Assembly: GCA_018340805.1 (NCBI GenBank)
Contig: JACMZG010001863.1
Location: 23,974,145 to 24,038,144 of the forward strand
Direction: 5' to 3'
DNA length: 64,000 bases
From: Microvelia longipes
Taxonomy: Eukaryota > Arthropoda > Insecta > Hemiptera > Veliidae
Shown here: positions 11,000-22,790 of the stretch, piece after piece
How positions within the stretch are numbered: the stretch's first letter is position 1
How the letters are laid out: every line of letters starts with the position of its first letter
Notes under the pieces: model-generated
The model's input: only the letters and a program-made list of their open reading frames with translations
Databases searched by the model: none
What the model was told of the DNA's origin: nothing
Made by a program: the position numbers and the translations under genes

Positions 11000-11640
11000 G
11001 AATAACTCCACTTGCGCTCAATCTCATTCAAAAGAAAATAAATGTTTTTTAAAAATGACGTCTTTAACCTCCCATAATGACTCAAACAAAAATCTAGGAA
11101 AATGATTGCATTCATTTGAGATTTAGCATATATGTTATATATAAGACCAAAATATGTCCCAAGTTTCATCCCATTATTAGCATTACTTTAATTTTTATCG
11201 ATTGACTTGTATAAGTTTGTTTAACATATTGGAAATAATCTAATTGAGTTTAAATTCGGTGCAAGAATATTCCTATACGTTATAAATAAACTAAAAAAAC
11301 GTAATTTAAAACGAAATTTAAAACGTCATCAATTATAATCACCAACCTACCTTTTTATCCTTTTTCTGCATTTATATAATTTTTTTCTGCCTTTCATTTA
11401 CCCCTGTATTTTTAAACACCTATTTTCTCGTTTTATTTTCAAGTTTATCTGATTATTCCTTAGTAATTAATTATCTAACAAATCAAACTTAGTAATTTTT
11501 CTTATACTGTCTATCAAAAACTGGCACAATCAATATAAAAACCAGTTCAAATCCAAAACATCTTTACCTTTATGTTGTTTTTTCTTGTTTTACCAATGTT
11601 AATTATAGTTGTTGCTTGGAGCTAATAATGTCTAGTTAAG
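11000..11640 (+). repeat. Dispersed repeat module without coding capacity
   Basis: About 11070-11240 (CCATAATGACTCA, AAATGATTGCATTCATTTG, CCCAAGTTTCATCCCATTA, ATCGATTGACTTGTATAAG) parallels modules at 31.55-31.75 and 37.27-37.45 kb, where related ATGACTCAGCG, CTAAGTTTCAT and GAATGACTTGTGTAAG blocks appear in the same order. The rest is AT-rich. Confidence 0.5.
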
Positions 11641-11679
11641 CTCCACAATAAATATATAAACAGTTACGAAAATAAATAA

Positions 11680-11800
11680 AAGTTTCGTTTCAATAAGGCA
11701 AGTATATCCACGGGTTTTGTTGGATAATAAAAGTTAAGCAGCATTGAGCGTTGTCAGTGCCTGGTTGGGTGATCCCTGAGAATAAAACGAATGTATTCAC
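11680..11800 (+). repeat. 5S-rRNA-like module
   Basis: AGTTAAGCAGCATTGAGCG followed by TTGTCAGTGCCTGGTTGGGTG at about 11732-11770 resembles the internal promoter half of 5S rRNA. It is preceded by the conserved lead TATCCACGGGTTTTGTTGGA. Same family as 4.1, 4.5, 31.8 and 37.5 kb; here it leads into a 29-bp minisatellite. Confidence 0.6.
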
Positions 11801-11810
11801 TGACTAAGAA

Positions 11811-12010
11811 CAAGCTAAGCGAATGCGAAGTAGTGAAGATAAGCGTAGCAAATCCAAAGTAGTGAGGATAAGCGTAGCAAATCCGAATTAGTGAGGATAA
11901 GCGTAGCAAATCCGAAGTCGTGAGGATAATCGTAGCAAATCCGGAGTAGTGAGGATAAGCGTAGCAAATCCGAAGTAGTGAGGATAAGCCTAGCAAATCC
12001 GATATGGAGA
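11811..12010 (+). repeat. 29-bp minisatellite
   Basis: About 6-7 tandem units with period 29, each containing GAGGATAAGCGTAGCAAATC followed by a CGAAGTA-type spacer, with point variants between units. Because 29 is not a multiple of three, overlapping minus-strand frames read repeated LRICYAYPH-like peptides; these are repeat artefacts. The units resemble the GAGCGAAGCGA-type tails of other copies of the same dispersed family. Confidence 0.85.
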
Positions 12011-14780
12011 GGAAAAGTTCCGTAGTACCCGTAATCCATTTTATAAAATTAGAAATGTGAATTTTTACACTACTTATAATTGTACTCATTATTTGGTATA
12101 ACCAACTTCATAACATATAAAATATAACATAAAAAAGCTTAAAATTGTAGGCATCTTTCTTAAATTTGGATCAAGAAAGATTTTTAAGCATTGCATTAAA
12201 AATTAAATATTTTAACTACGCAGATAAACACGAAGAATCAAAATATATAGTAATAATAAGTCCCTACGACACATATAGACGAAGTAGTTTGGGCAAATAT
12301 TGAATCTGTTTTCCATTTTTTCCTCGTTTATACGAGAATTACAAAGATCACATTGGGTTTGCACAACAAATCCAAAACCTGGATACCACTTGAATCATCC
12401 GTTTCCAGAGTCTTTATAAGGTTTTTACAAAGTTGTCTGTCTGTATGTATGTGTTTGTCTGTTAGTCATAGCTAGTATAGTAGTCGTAGCTCCCAGTGTA
12501 TTTATCTTTTTCTATTCTATCTTTTTCTATCTTATTATTTAGGGGCTATTTATGCAATCCTTATAATAATTTTTCTATGAAATTATTAGAGACTCAGTCA
12601 ATATTTTCAAAAATTCATACAATACGGTAAAAATGATTATATAGATGTGGAATTTATCACGCAATTAGTCTTTTGGTCCAGAAGACCAACATATTTGTCA
12701 AGTTTTATCTTATTTTTAGTTTTTGTTCAATTTTTATTGAATTATTTAAAATGTTTGAAATTTTGATATGTATACTTAATTTAAAAAATTGAGTTAAAAT
12801 TAAAAAAAAACTATTTGAAAAGAATAAGAAAACTAAATATAACGAATAATTCAGTATTTTAAGTATTCTATTCATTTTTTAAGTATTTTAAGCCATTTTA
12901 ATCATTCATTCTTAGTTAGATATTAGTACTTAGTTTCAGAAGAATAATCAAAATAATTGAAACCACAGTATTAGTTAGTTATTATTTGATCAGTTTCTGT
13001 AGACAGGAACACTCGGTGATAGACCGGTTGCGATGTGAAATGAAGGACCCTTTATGGAATTAAAACCCATAGGAATGTCAACAGGTACATGAATTTATGA
13101 CCGGCCAACCCAGCCTGGGATTTAGATTCATTGGCTGCGGGGTTGGATCCTGTATGTCCGAAACAAGTTTGGATTCATGTTTCCGTTGTCTCCAACTCAT
13201 GCAAAGACAAAGTTCTCCGGACCTATGGAAAGTCAGTAAGATACTGTTCCTTTGGACAGAACGCATTGATAGTAAAAGTTTTAAGCCGAATTTACCGATG
13301 TCTATGGTTCCACGAATAACTTACTATAAATGCTATGTTCGGTTCTGGAAGACACTCCCTAGAGATATTCGGAACTGAGGCTTTTAGGTTAGGGTTATAG
13401 AATGGGGTTATGCACGCTAACATCGAAGTTTCTAGCGATAGTCGAATGACTCTAGACTAGACATAGCGGTAAGCCAAGTAAGTATATGGTAAGTCTATAG
13501 AGGAACTAATTAGTAAAACTAGTTGCAGGAGGGCTATAAGAGGCTACTGAGTTCAAAATAGTTAGTGGAACTGACTCTTTCTTCTCTTAAAGAAGTAAAT
13601 TTTAAAACAAATATGTTTTGAAATGTAATGTTGGCTATAATAACACCACGGGTCCAAGCGCCAAAAATATTAGATGCAAGCATGTTGAACATCCATCAGG
13701 TATCGCTGAAATACCAACTGATTTTTTTAATTTTGTGTACTTCTAAATTTGAGTCATAAAATTTAAAAATTTTTTTTTTTTATTAGCCAACTAATTTATA
13801 AAGAAAATAGAATATATTTTAAGAAAAAAATATAAGAGAAAACATGAAAACGTGTAAATAGAGCATTGTGCTGCTCCTTTTGTCCGGCAAGACGTCTCTG
13901 TGAATGAGGTAAAATCCTTTTGTCACCAGGTAGAGCGTTAATACACACTTTAGCCGTCAGACGGCGTTGTAGAATGTTATGGGTATAAAATCCATTGTTT
14001 AATAACCCTCATTTTACCTTCCAACTTTAACTGTCCAGTTCTTTCGTTCTTTACATTGTCTTCTAGATGTGAGTACAACAAAAAATCTCAACAAACTTTA
14101 TAAACAAAAGATACAGAAAGGTAAAGAACGTTAGATAATACAATAGAAGGTCACATGACGTCATACGTTTTCCATTTTCTCATCCCACTCAGCCCTTTAA
14201 AAATCTTTAAACCGATAAACCAATCACATTTTTTCGTCCACTAACAGTAAACCTTTTTCAATTAAAAACTGCTCCTAAAAAGAATTCTAAAAGCAGATAA
14301 ATTGATTGGGATTGTAGTGTAAAGTGAAAGAAAGGATCAATTAAAGAAAAATAAAGAGAGCACCCAGAGGTATTTTCTTTTTTCTCTCACCATAGAGGTT
14401 CAACTGTCAACTTTATTACCGCTTGAGATAAAGCTTGGCCGCTTGAGATAATAAAAGGGAATGAAAAACGTTGGATTCGCGCTATTATTAGAAAGGACAC
14501 AATTTAAAAACTACTAAGCGTTTAAAGTGAGGATATTCTCCCCAGGTAAATAATGAATAGCCTTATCGAGGAACTGAAAACCAACTTCTTAGAAATTAAA
14601 CAGTGGCCTTTGGTTTGCCACAGAAGAAATCCCTTGTATATTGGTAGAATAGGTAGTTCTGATAAACTCGCAACAGAATAAGTCCCGCTAGAAAAAGGAT
14701 GTTCTATAAATTGTGAAAACATTGTTTGTCGATATTTTTTTGTACACAAGACAATTTAAAGAAACAAATACATATTTTAG
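12011..14780. other. Intergenic, mostly unrecognised
   Basis: About 12330-12800 is another copy of the dispersed module (AAAACCTGGATACCA, ATCCGTTTCCAG, TTACAAAGTTGTCTGTCTG, GTAGCTCC). About 13000-13560 is less AT-rich and contains three overlapping short frames, none with a recognisable motif or convincing splice sites. I make no call for it. The rest is AT-rich. Confidence 0.35.
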
Positions 14781-14789
14781 ATGTCAAAT

Positions 14790-14875
14790 TGCCCTTTGAA
14801 ATGCGTGCTTCCATGCTCAACCAATCAATTTAATGCTTAAGTTATCAATTAATGCTTCATATCCTAAGTAATATT
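14790..14875. repeat. Fragment related to the 6.1-kb palindromic MITE
   Basis: CCCTTTGAAATGCGTGCTTC, AACCAATCAATTTAATGCTTAA and AATGCTTCATA follow the same order as in the left arm of the 6.08-6.50 kb element. The copy is partial and runs straight into the adjoining satellite array. Confidence 0.4.
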
Positions 14876-15230
14876 ATCTACTACTTAGCAGTAGCATTAC
14901 CTACTACCAAGCAGTAGTATTATCTTCTACTAAGCAGTAGTATTACCTACTACTTAGCGGTAGTATTACCTTCTACTAAGCAGTAGTATTACCTACTACT
15001 TAGCAGTAGTATTACCTACTACTTAGCAGTAGCATTACCTACTACTTAGCTTAGCAGTAGATTACCTTCTACTAAGCAGTAGTATTACCTACTTAGCGGT
15101 AGTATTACCTTCTACTAAGCAGTAGTATTACCTTCTATAAGCAATGTATTACCTACTACTAGCAGTAGTATTACCTACAACTTAGCAGTAGTATTACCCA
15201 CTACTTAGTAGTAGTATTAATACTAAGCTA
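14876..15230 (+). repeat. 23-bp satellite made of short palindromes
   Basis: About 15 units of period 23. Each contains CTTAGCAGTAGTATTAC or CTAAGCAGTAGTATTAC preceded by CTACTA or CTTCTA. Within a unit CTACT and AGTAG are complementary around TTAGC, so each unit can fold into a small hairpin. Two alternating variants (CTACTACTT and CTTCTACTA) suggest higher-order amplification. A few units near 15050-15170 are shortened. Confidence 0.85.
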
Positions 15231-16994
15231 CTACTTCGGAAATAAAGCTTAGTATCACCCATCTGGAGCTACTTAACCCGTTATCCGGGGAAAAACGGAA
15301 ATTAGGATGCTACTGCTAAAATAATATTTAATGAATTTTACTGCAACGAAAGGAGGTTAAGTCTAAAAATTACCACTAAGCCTTAGGAGGTAACTAATTT
15401 ATATCCCTACGGCTACAGGTACTAATAAGTTCTCCTTCCCTTCTTGTGTAATAACTATTGCCTTCTGGGAATTGGAAATAAATAATTTTTCGAAATATAT
15501 TATTAATAGAAAACTGAGATAACAAGTAATAAAAAAATAAATAATAAATAAATGAAAATAAAGTCAAGTAGGGAAAATAATTAAAATATTTTGCTCGGCT
15601 TGTTTTTTTTTCACTTATTATTCATTACTTTGCAATTTTAATTAGCCTCGTTATAATTTTTTTCTCCTCATAATAATTTATAAAATTTTTAATTATTTTT
15701 TTTTTAAACTTTCCAGGTATTTATTATAACTTAACCTTTTATTTTTAAATTATTATTATCTGTTGTGCTTTCAAGGTAATTATGAATAAAAATGTAAAAA
15801 CAACATGCTAAAAAGTGACCAATGGAATTCATGCAATGCTGCCTGGGTGCACCCTTTTAAGAATTAATAGCTATTATAAATTTTTCGCGATTTTAAAACG
15901 TAGCGTTTATTTTATATTATTTTCTCCATCCTGGAGAAAAAATTTGTATCAGTAATTAACTTCCCCGGCTTCGCCTCATAAATTGAATGTATATGTCTTC
16001 GACAACCATCGGAACCAAATTAAATAAACCCCTTGTCAAGTCCCGTAAACCAAGTAAATAAATTCCTAGTCATACCTCGGGATTTAAATATATTGTTTCT
16101 TCGGCTTTGGCTCAGGAATCAACTTGACTGCCCAGATAGCAAAACATCACTTTTCTCCATTGGTAAAATAATACAATTTTCTACCAGACTCCTTTTTCCT
16201 GCCCAACCCCCAGGTAATAAAAACTCAGTCCAAATTATTTATAAAAAGGTTGACTTCAGTAATAAACGTACTTTTAAAAACTCAGTTTTTAAAAAGTTTT
16301 AACTTAAAAAAAAACTAATAATTTTATACTTAAACATTTCCGCAAAATTACCTAATAATATCCATCCATTTGCATTAGAGCATTCTAGGTACGCTGTTTA
16401 TTCCTATGTTAATATTATACGAATAACTTTTAATCAAACTTAACTTAGATATGAATTCCCTCATTACAAGTACTAATACAATGGAATTCAATTTATTATA
16501 TTAAATTACTCAAATATATGAATATATGACGTAATTAATAGAATGTTAACTCAAGTAAATACTATATTATAAGACAATCACAATTTGAATTTAATACAAG
16601 TTTCAGAAAAGTTAATACTTAATTTAAAAAGTTATAAGCATAAATTATAGAGACAAGCATAAGTGAGAATGAGTAAGAAGTACATAGAAAAGTAAGGGAG
16701 AGGCTAAAAGTATGGATACAACTCAAAAACAAAGTTATATTACTTGATTTAACTTACTTTCATCAGAGTTTTAAACTATTATAATCAAAATCAATAAAAT
16801 AGAAATTTTAACTTTTTAACACTTTAGACATACATTTAATTGTATAGATATTATTAAACGACAGACACTATCGGTTAAACTTTGAAACATCGAAAAAGTA
16901 AGAGAACCTGAAGTGTCTAAAACCTCAACCCCAAAATCTAATCAGTTCTCTCTCTCATAGGACTTTTTGTGCACATTCATACACTCATACATAC
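15231..16994. other. AT-rich intergenic DNA, nothing recognised
   Basis: The longest plus-strand frame (16033-16302) has no recognisable motif. I see no RNA genes or clear terminal repeats. Confidence 0.45.
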
Positions 16995-17639
16995 AGCTTT
17001 TGAAAGGGTAAACACTCTTACATTCAATAATACAGGGTGTCTCATATTAAGTGTCCAACAAAGAAGAAGGTGATAGTACTTCTCAAGAATAGATAACTAG
17101 ATCCCCCCCCCACCCCTCTTCACTTTTGTTATCCGAAAACCTCTCATTTATTGAAGAAATTCGCTAAAAAACAAATTAATAAGGACATAATATTCAGCCA
17201 AGTTTGGAAGACTTTACAGCAAAATTTACAAAGTAGCTAGATTATGATATTTAAGAAAAAGCTCCCTTAATTTTTTTTAAAATCCCCACTACTGAAGTCG
17301 CTCCCCTCCGCAACTACTTCTTTTTTCTTTCTTTAATAACAGACAACAATTATAATTGGTTGGTTGGGTTTTCTATTCTTTGTAAGAAAAAACTATCATA
17401 TTGGTTGGATTGTTTGTCTCTTTCTTAAATAACTATTATATTGGATTGGTTGTTAATCACGTCTTTTTTAAAAGATAACAATTAAAACACTATATTTCAG
17501 CGATTGTAGAATCGCTTTAAATCACAACCATTTAAGTCAGTCAGTATTTGCAATAGGTATAGACAAGTATCGTTCGATTTCGGCACCGGGGGTCCGGGGT
17601 TCGCAGCCCGGGCTATGCTCTAAGATTTTATGAATAGTA
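16995..17639 (+). repeat. Left copy of 645-bp direct repeat (target-site duplication)
   Basis: Matches 25473-26117 from AGCTTTTGAAAGGGTAAAC to TTTTATGAATAGTA with only a handful of differences that I can see, mostly in homopolymers. It abuts the 3' tail of the R1/LOA-type element. Its last 69 bp (17571-17639) are the 5' half of a SINE whose other half lies beyond the right copy. That makes it duplicated target DNA and not part of the retroelement. Confidence 0.85.
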
Positions 17640-17730
17640 GTAGTAGTAGTAGTAGTAATAGGGTGGGGAGGCAAAGCCAGGCAAATAGGCCACGTTGTTG
17701 GGCCCTTCTTGCCAGCCCCGATTCCTTAGC
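17640..17730 (-). other. 3' UTR and (TAG)n tail of the R1/LOA-type element
   Basis: Between the ORF2 stop and the target sequence there are about 90 bp ending in consecutive TAG trinucleotides (plus strand). Short tandem-repeat tails instead of poly(A) are known in I- and R1-type elements. The adjoining target reads ATAGTA, so tail and target share microhomology. Confidence 0.7.
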
Positions 17731-20700
17731 CTACACCACCTCTACCAAGAACCTCTTGGAAAGGTTGATATATTGTAGGATATCTCTCCAACTAAGAGAA
17801 GAAAGCTCCTCTTCATACAAGAGGCCTACGCCAAATATGCGGGTACGAAGAGATGTATAGGCCTCACACTCTGCAAGCAAGTGAAAGGCTGTCTCCTCAT
17901 AATGCCCACACATGGGGCAGCTAGCCTCTGGGATTATGCCTAAAGTATTAAGATGTTTATTTTAATCTACAGTGACCGGTCAGAACACTAACTAGGTTCC
18001 TAAGGCAAGGCTTGCTGAGGTTAATTAGAAAATTTGTATTTTTTACAATTGGCCCAGTAATGAACATTTTTGCTTGTCTGCCACCAGCAAAGGCATGCCA
18101 GTTAAGTTTTAGGGTGTTCATTAGCCAGCTATCCAAGAGTGTTTTAGCATGTGTTGCTGAGAGGGGAAGGACAGGTTCTGGTCCAATGAATGGGTTTGCT
18201 TCCAGTCTAGCAAGTTTATCTGCTTCCTCATTACCCACGACACCCATATGGCCTGGTACCCACTTAAGTTCAACAGTTTTGCTCTCTGCAAGAGACAAGT
18301 GAGCTCTACATTCTTGAACAAGGGCAGAGAGCTACTAGGATTGGAGGTAAGGGCTTTAATTGCAGCCTGACTATCAATGCAGATTATAATGGAATTCTCA
18401 TTACCTTCTCGCACAACTGGAAGGGTCGCAACCATTAAGATAGCATATACCTCTGCTTGGAACACAGTAGCATGAAGCCCAAGAGAGTAACTTAGTCTAC
18501 AGAATATTTAGGAATATAGACCCCTGAACCAGTGAGGCCTTCTCGGCCTTTCTTAGAGCCATCTGTGAAACAAGTTAGTTCGTGCTCGGCTTCTTTTATT
18601 GTAGGTTCAAACCAGTAGCTTCTAGATGGTATAACACTGCTAATATTGTTGATAATGGCTACTTTGCTACCGCTCTCTCTGGGGTTGGCTGCTGCTAATA
18701 TGGGTAGTTCCTCTAGAACAATGTTTCAATCCAGCATGTTTGTGTTATTATATGGATTCCACATACCAGTGTCTCGAAGTCTAATAAAAGTGGCTGCTGC
18801 TTCTCTTAATATCACAGAGGTTAATTTTGGTAAACATAGAAGAACTTCTAGAGCAACTGTTGGAGTGGTTTTCATGGATCCTGTTATAGCAAGACAAGCT
18901 ATTCTTTGAACTTTGGTAAGCTTGCGATCAATTGTGATTTTGTTCACAGCGGGCCACCAGACCAAAGAACCATATTGTATCCTTGGTCTGACAATTGCTG
19001 TGTAAATCCACTTAAGTACTTTTTGGTTTGAGTCCCCAAGTCTTCCCAACTGCGCGTAACGAAGTTGCCATAAGGTTGATGTAGCTTTTGCTACAACTTT
19101 ATCTATATGCTCATTCCAATTCAGTCTGTTATCTAAAATGACTCCTAAGTATTTGATACTACTAGAAAGAACAAGTCTTTCACCAAATAGTTGAGGAGCT
19201 TTAAAGTCGAGTTTTTTATGGTTTGTGAAAAGAATGAGATTTGTCTTTCCTGGATTTACGGACAGGCCTACTTTCCTGCACCAACTTTCTATTAAACTGC
19301 ATACAACTTGCATTAGCTCATACAGTGTATTGAGAAATTTTCCAACTATAAGCACCAGACCATCATCTGCGTAAGCTTGACAATAGAAACCTGCTTTTGA
19401 AAGCTCAGACAACAACGCGTCAGCTTTGGGCTAAGACATCCTCCTTGGGGCAACCGCCTGAAATAAACTCAGTCAAGTTGCACTCATTGTGTGAAACAGT
19501 AATCCTACGATTATGTAGCATGCTTACTATCCAACTGATGACATTTGGTGGGCATCTCTTTGCTCCAGTGCAGCTCTAATGATACCTGATGTAGTTTTGT
19601 CAAAAAGGCTCCTTCCACATCAAAGCTTAGACATAGCACAGATTCCTTATGATGAAGGGCCCTCTCAACTCTACTTACTAAAGCATGAAGAGCTGTATCA
19701 GTTGAGCGCTTCTTTAAGTAAGCATGTTGGGTAGGATATAATGGTTTCTTCGTTAAAATTTCCACATTTAAATATTCATCAACCAATTTCTCCAGCATCT
19801 TTAGTAAATATGGTGTAAGACTTATGGGTCTAAAGATTTAGGGTCAGTGTAGTCCTTTCTTCCAGATTTTGGAATGAATATCACTCGGACTGACTTCCAT
19901 GAGTCAGGCACCTGTCCTAAAGCAATGCTGGATTGAAAAATAGATAATAATGCTGAAATTATTATGTCAAGCGCCTTCTGAATAAGAGCTGGAAAGATCT
20001 CATCCATACCAGCAGTTTTATAAGGACTCAATGAACCTGCTGCCCAACGGAGTCCTTCTACAGTAACAATCCTCTGACCTAGTTCACGATCAAAATCACA
20101 GATATAATTAGTGTCAATAGAGGGTTGAGGCTGTTTCTGAGGAAAGTGCGCTTTGAGCAACAGTTCTAAAGAGTCTTGTATATTTGTACTATAATTACCA
20201 TCATCTGATTTAAAAGGTCCAAGTTCAGCATGTTTATCTTCTTGACTGAGAACTCTGACAAGCCTGGCTGATGCTTGGTGTGATTCTATGTCAGCAGTGA
20301 AATTTCTCCAGCTATTTCTATGATGTATTCTTAGTGCTTTCTTAAAATTACGACGAGCATCTTTGAAAGCTATATTATCGTCTTCATCTTGTGTTTTATG
20401 CTTTCCTCCACTTTCGTTTGGCTTCACGCTGAAGTTTAGCTAAATCCTTATCCCAACTCTTAATTCTTTTTAGTGGAATTGGGCGTAATAAACAAGCTTG
20501 ATGGTAAGCATTTAAGATTGCATCGTTAAGCTCTGATGCTGCGTTATTTAAATCATCTGTATTGTTTATGATTAAAGGATTCTTAAACAAGGGATTGTCA
20601 TGTAAAATAGATGTATACATGTCCCAATCAGTGGACCTGGGTGATCTTTTGAAAGGTCTTACTATGGGATCAGTACTAATGTGGAGTCTTATCATGCGGT

Positions 20701-21347
20701 GGTCAGACATACTAATATCATTAGAAACTCTCCACCCTTTTATTTTGTCCACGAAGTGAACTGAAGTTAGAGTAATATCGATTATAGTCTGACTTCTAGC
20801 ATTAACAAAAGTAGGTTCAGTACCCCTGTTTAGAATCTCAAGATTAGTAGAAGCTAGAAATCAACCAAGGCCTCCCCCCTTGCATTGTTAAGCCGGCTGC
20901 CCCACATAATGTGGTGAGCATTAGCATCACAGCCAATGAGTACCTGGTAATTTCTCTTTCACAGAAGTTAACCAGCTTTATCAAATCCAAAGAAGGAGGA
21001 GGTTGTTCACTATCACCGGGAAGGTATAGTGATCCTAATACTAAATTATAATTAATATTATTTATTCTAAATTGAAGTAAGGCAGCTGTGAGATCTCTAG
21101 AACACAATTCTGAAAGAATGGTGAGGTTTAGATTTCTAGAGGCTAATATGCATGTTCTTTGATTGTGCTCTCCAGACATTCCTGATAAGATAACCCCACC
21201 TACTTCATTAAGCATTTTGATATTGCGTTTATAAACATAAGGTTCTTGAATAAGAACTATCATATTAGTTTTACCGCTAAAGATTTTAGTAAGCTCAGAA
21301 GTGGCTGCTTTACTGTGTTGTAAATTAATTTGTCGTATGTCTATCAT
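17731..21347 (-). CDS. LINE ORF2 polyprotein (EN-RT-RNase H), frame broken by indels
   Basis: The start is taken at 21347 (MIDIRQINLQHSKAAT), 40 bp after the ORF1 stop. Endonuclease spans about 21347-20620: QEPYVYK carries the catalytic glutamate, IGCDANAHH is readable after a frameshift near 20930, and SDHRMIRLH closes the domain. RT spans about 20430-18730: FDVEGAF (motif A), RLPQGGCLSPKL and YADDGLVLI (motif C) with the catalytic aspartates. RNase H spans about 18590-18120 with FTDGSK, FQAEVYAI, CIDSQAAI and GNEEADKLA giving the D-E-D-D set. The C-terminus has CPMCGHYEETAFHLLAECE, a zinc-type motif common in LINE ORF2. The frame switches several times, yet every catalytic motif is intact. 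With near-identical flanking repeats, I infer that many breaks are consensus errors and not decay. Confidence 0.85.
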
Positions 21348-21784
21348 TAGGCATAAAAATTTAGAAAAAAATACTTAAAAGTATGCTTAATTCTTATTCT
21401 TAATTCTAGTGATCTCCCTCTGATAAAAGGGGCAAACTGAGTCTTTTATTGAGTGGTCACTCTGTCTTTTGGTCTCTCGGCAGGGCCCACAGGAGGGTTT
21501 TTTATTTGCCGCTTTTTCAGGGCAATCATTGTAGACATGTCCTTCAAGAGAACAGAACCCACAGACTTTTTGCTTTGACGGACATTCTGAAACTGAGTGC
21601 CCTATCCGAAGACACCGAAGGCAGCGAGATACCCAATTATATTCCTAACTTCTAGTTTAGACCATTCAATGTTAATCTCTCTTTTTCCTAGGAATATTTG
21701 TTTCACCTCTTTGGGAACAAGCACTACCCATCTTACAAATTTCCCACCACGGACCCAACCACAAGGAAGAGTAAATTGAGGGAT

Positions 21785-22790
21785 TATTTTATCTTTTATT
21801 TAAATTTTAAATTCATTTTACTTACTATTACTTGATTTAAAACAAAATAGTCGAAAAATAATTAAATATTTACGTGAAATTGTAAATTTTAATTTTAATA
21901 ATTTTATTTAAAAAATAATATAAAGTAATACGCAATACAATCCTAATAAAGGCTCTAAAAGTCTTTAGTTCATCTATTCCTAATGACATTTGATTATAAA
22001 TAAGATCTTACTAGCCACATAAGCTTAGGGCTTGTGCGTGGCTAGCTTTTCGTTTAGATTTTTATTCTCAAGCTACTTTTTTGTTAGTACTTTATAATGA
22101 AATTAAGTATAAGAGAAAAATAAGTTTTTATAATCGTTTTCTTCTTTAATTCATATGAAATATTTCTAAAAGAAGCTAAAAAAAAAGAAAGAGAAGAAAA
22201 AAAAAAATAAATAATAAATAAAATAAAATAAAAATAAATAAATACAAATAAATAAATAAATAATAAATAAATAAAATAAAATAATAAAAAAAATAAAATA
22301 AATAAAATAATAAATAATTAAATAAAAAAAATAAATAAAAATAAAATAATGTATATATACTATACAAAAAATAAAGTAAACTGAATAAAATTAAAGTTAA
22401 TAAATAAGATGGAAATATATAATATTTTTTAATAAGTTTGTCTAGTGGTGGAGGGTTAATCCATTCTATTATTTCTTTTTTGTAATCTTTATAGTATAAG
22501 TTAGTTTTAATATGATCGGGTAGCGTATTAAAAAGAATAGGTCCCCTCACAAAAGCCTGACGCTGCACAATAATGTTCTACATTTAACTGTTTTGACTTT
22601 TCTATTTGTTTTATTTCTTGTACTATGATCGTGATTAATATAGTCTTTTTTTTCATTAAAATATTTTAGTAGCACTTGTTTAGTAAATAAATTTTTTACT
22701 GTGAGGACTGGAAAGTCTCTAAATAACTGGTCCGTGGGGTAAAGTCTTGGTTTTTTGAGAATAGTTTTTATGACGGCTTTATGTCTGCTC
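21785..22790 (-). mobile_element. 5'-truncated LINE nested in ORF1
   Basis: The minus strand from about 22790 encodes the C-terminal end of a different non-LTR RT: RLYPTDQLFRDFPVLTVKN, DHSTRNKTNRKVKT and QAFVRGPILFNTLPDHIK, the familiar YxTR...RGP..FN.LP..IK tail of jockey/CR1-type proteins, with one frame change near 22570. A very A/T-rich 3' region follows, including a long (AAATA)-type tract at about 22190-22350. Host ORF1 resumes at about 21785. The upstream junction is placed within about 20 bp of 22790; no target duplication could be defined. Confidence 0.7.
22190..22350 (+). repeat. A/T microsatellite (AAATA / AATA)n
   Basis: Long imperfect run of AAATA and AATA units. It belongs to the 3' region of the nested truncated LINE and produces a spurious hydrophobic minus-strand tail in that frame. 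Confidence 0.85.

Noticed and set aside
11754..12089. Repeat protein with LRICYAYPH units, and CRISPR-like spacing
   Set aside because: A 29-bp minisatellite without spacers; the peptide is a by-product and there is no cas-like context in this eukaryotic sequence.
13078..13378. Possible exon in a less AT-rich stretch
   Set aside because: Three overlapping frames on both strands, none with a recognisable motif, no convincing splice sites or partner exons.
22176..22568. Membrane protein with many Phe/Tyr/Leu
   Set aside because: Only the first 40 or so residues are real (LINE C-terminus); the rest translates an A/T microsatellite.
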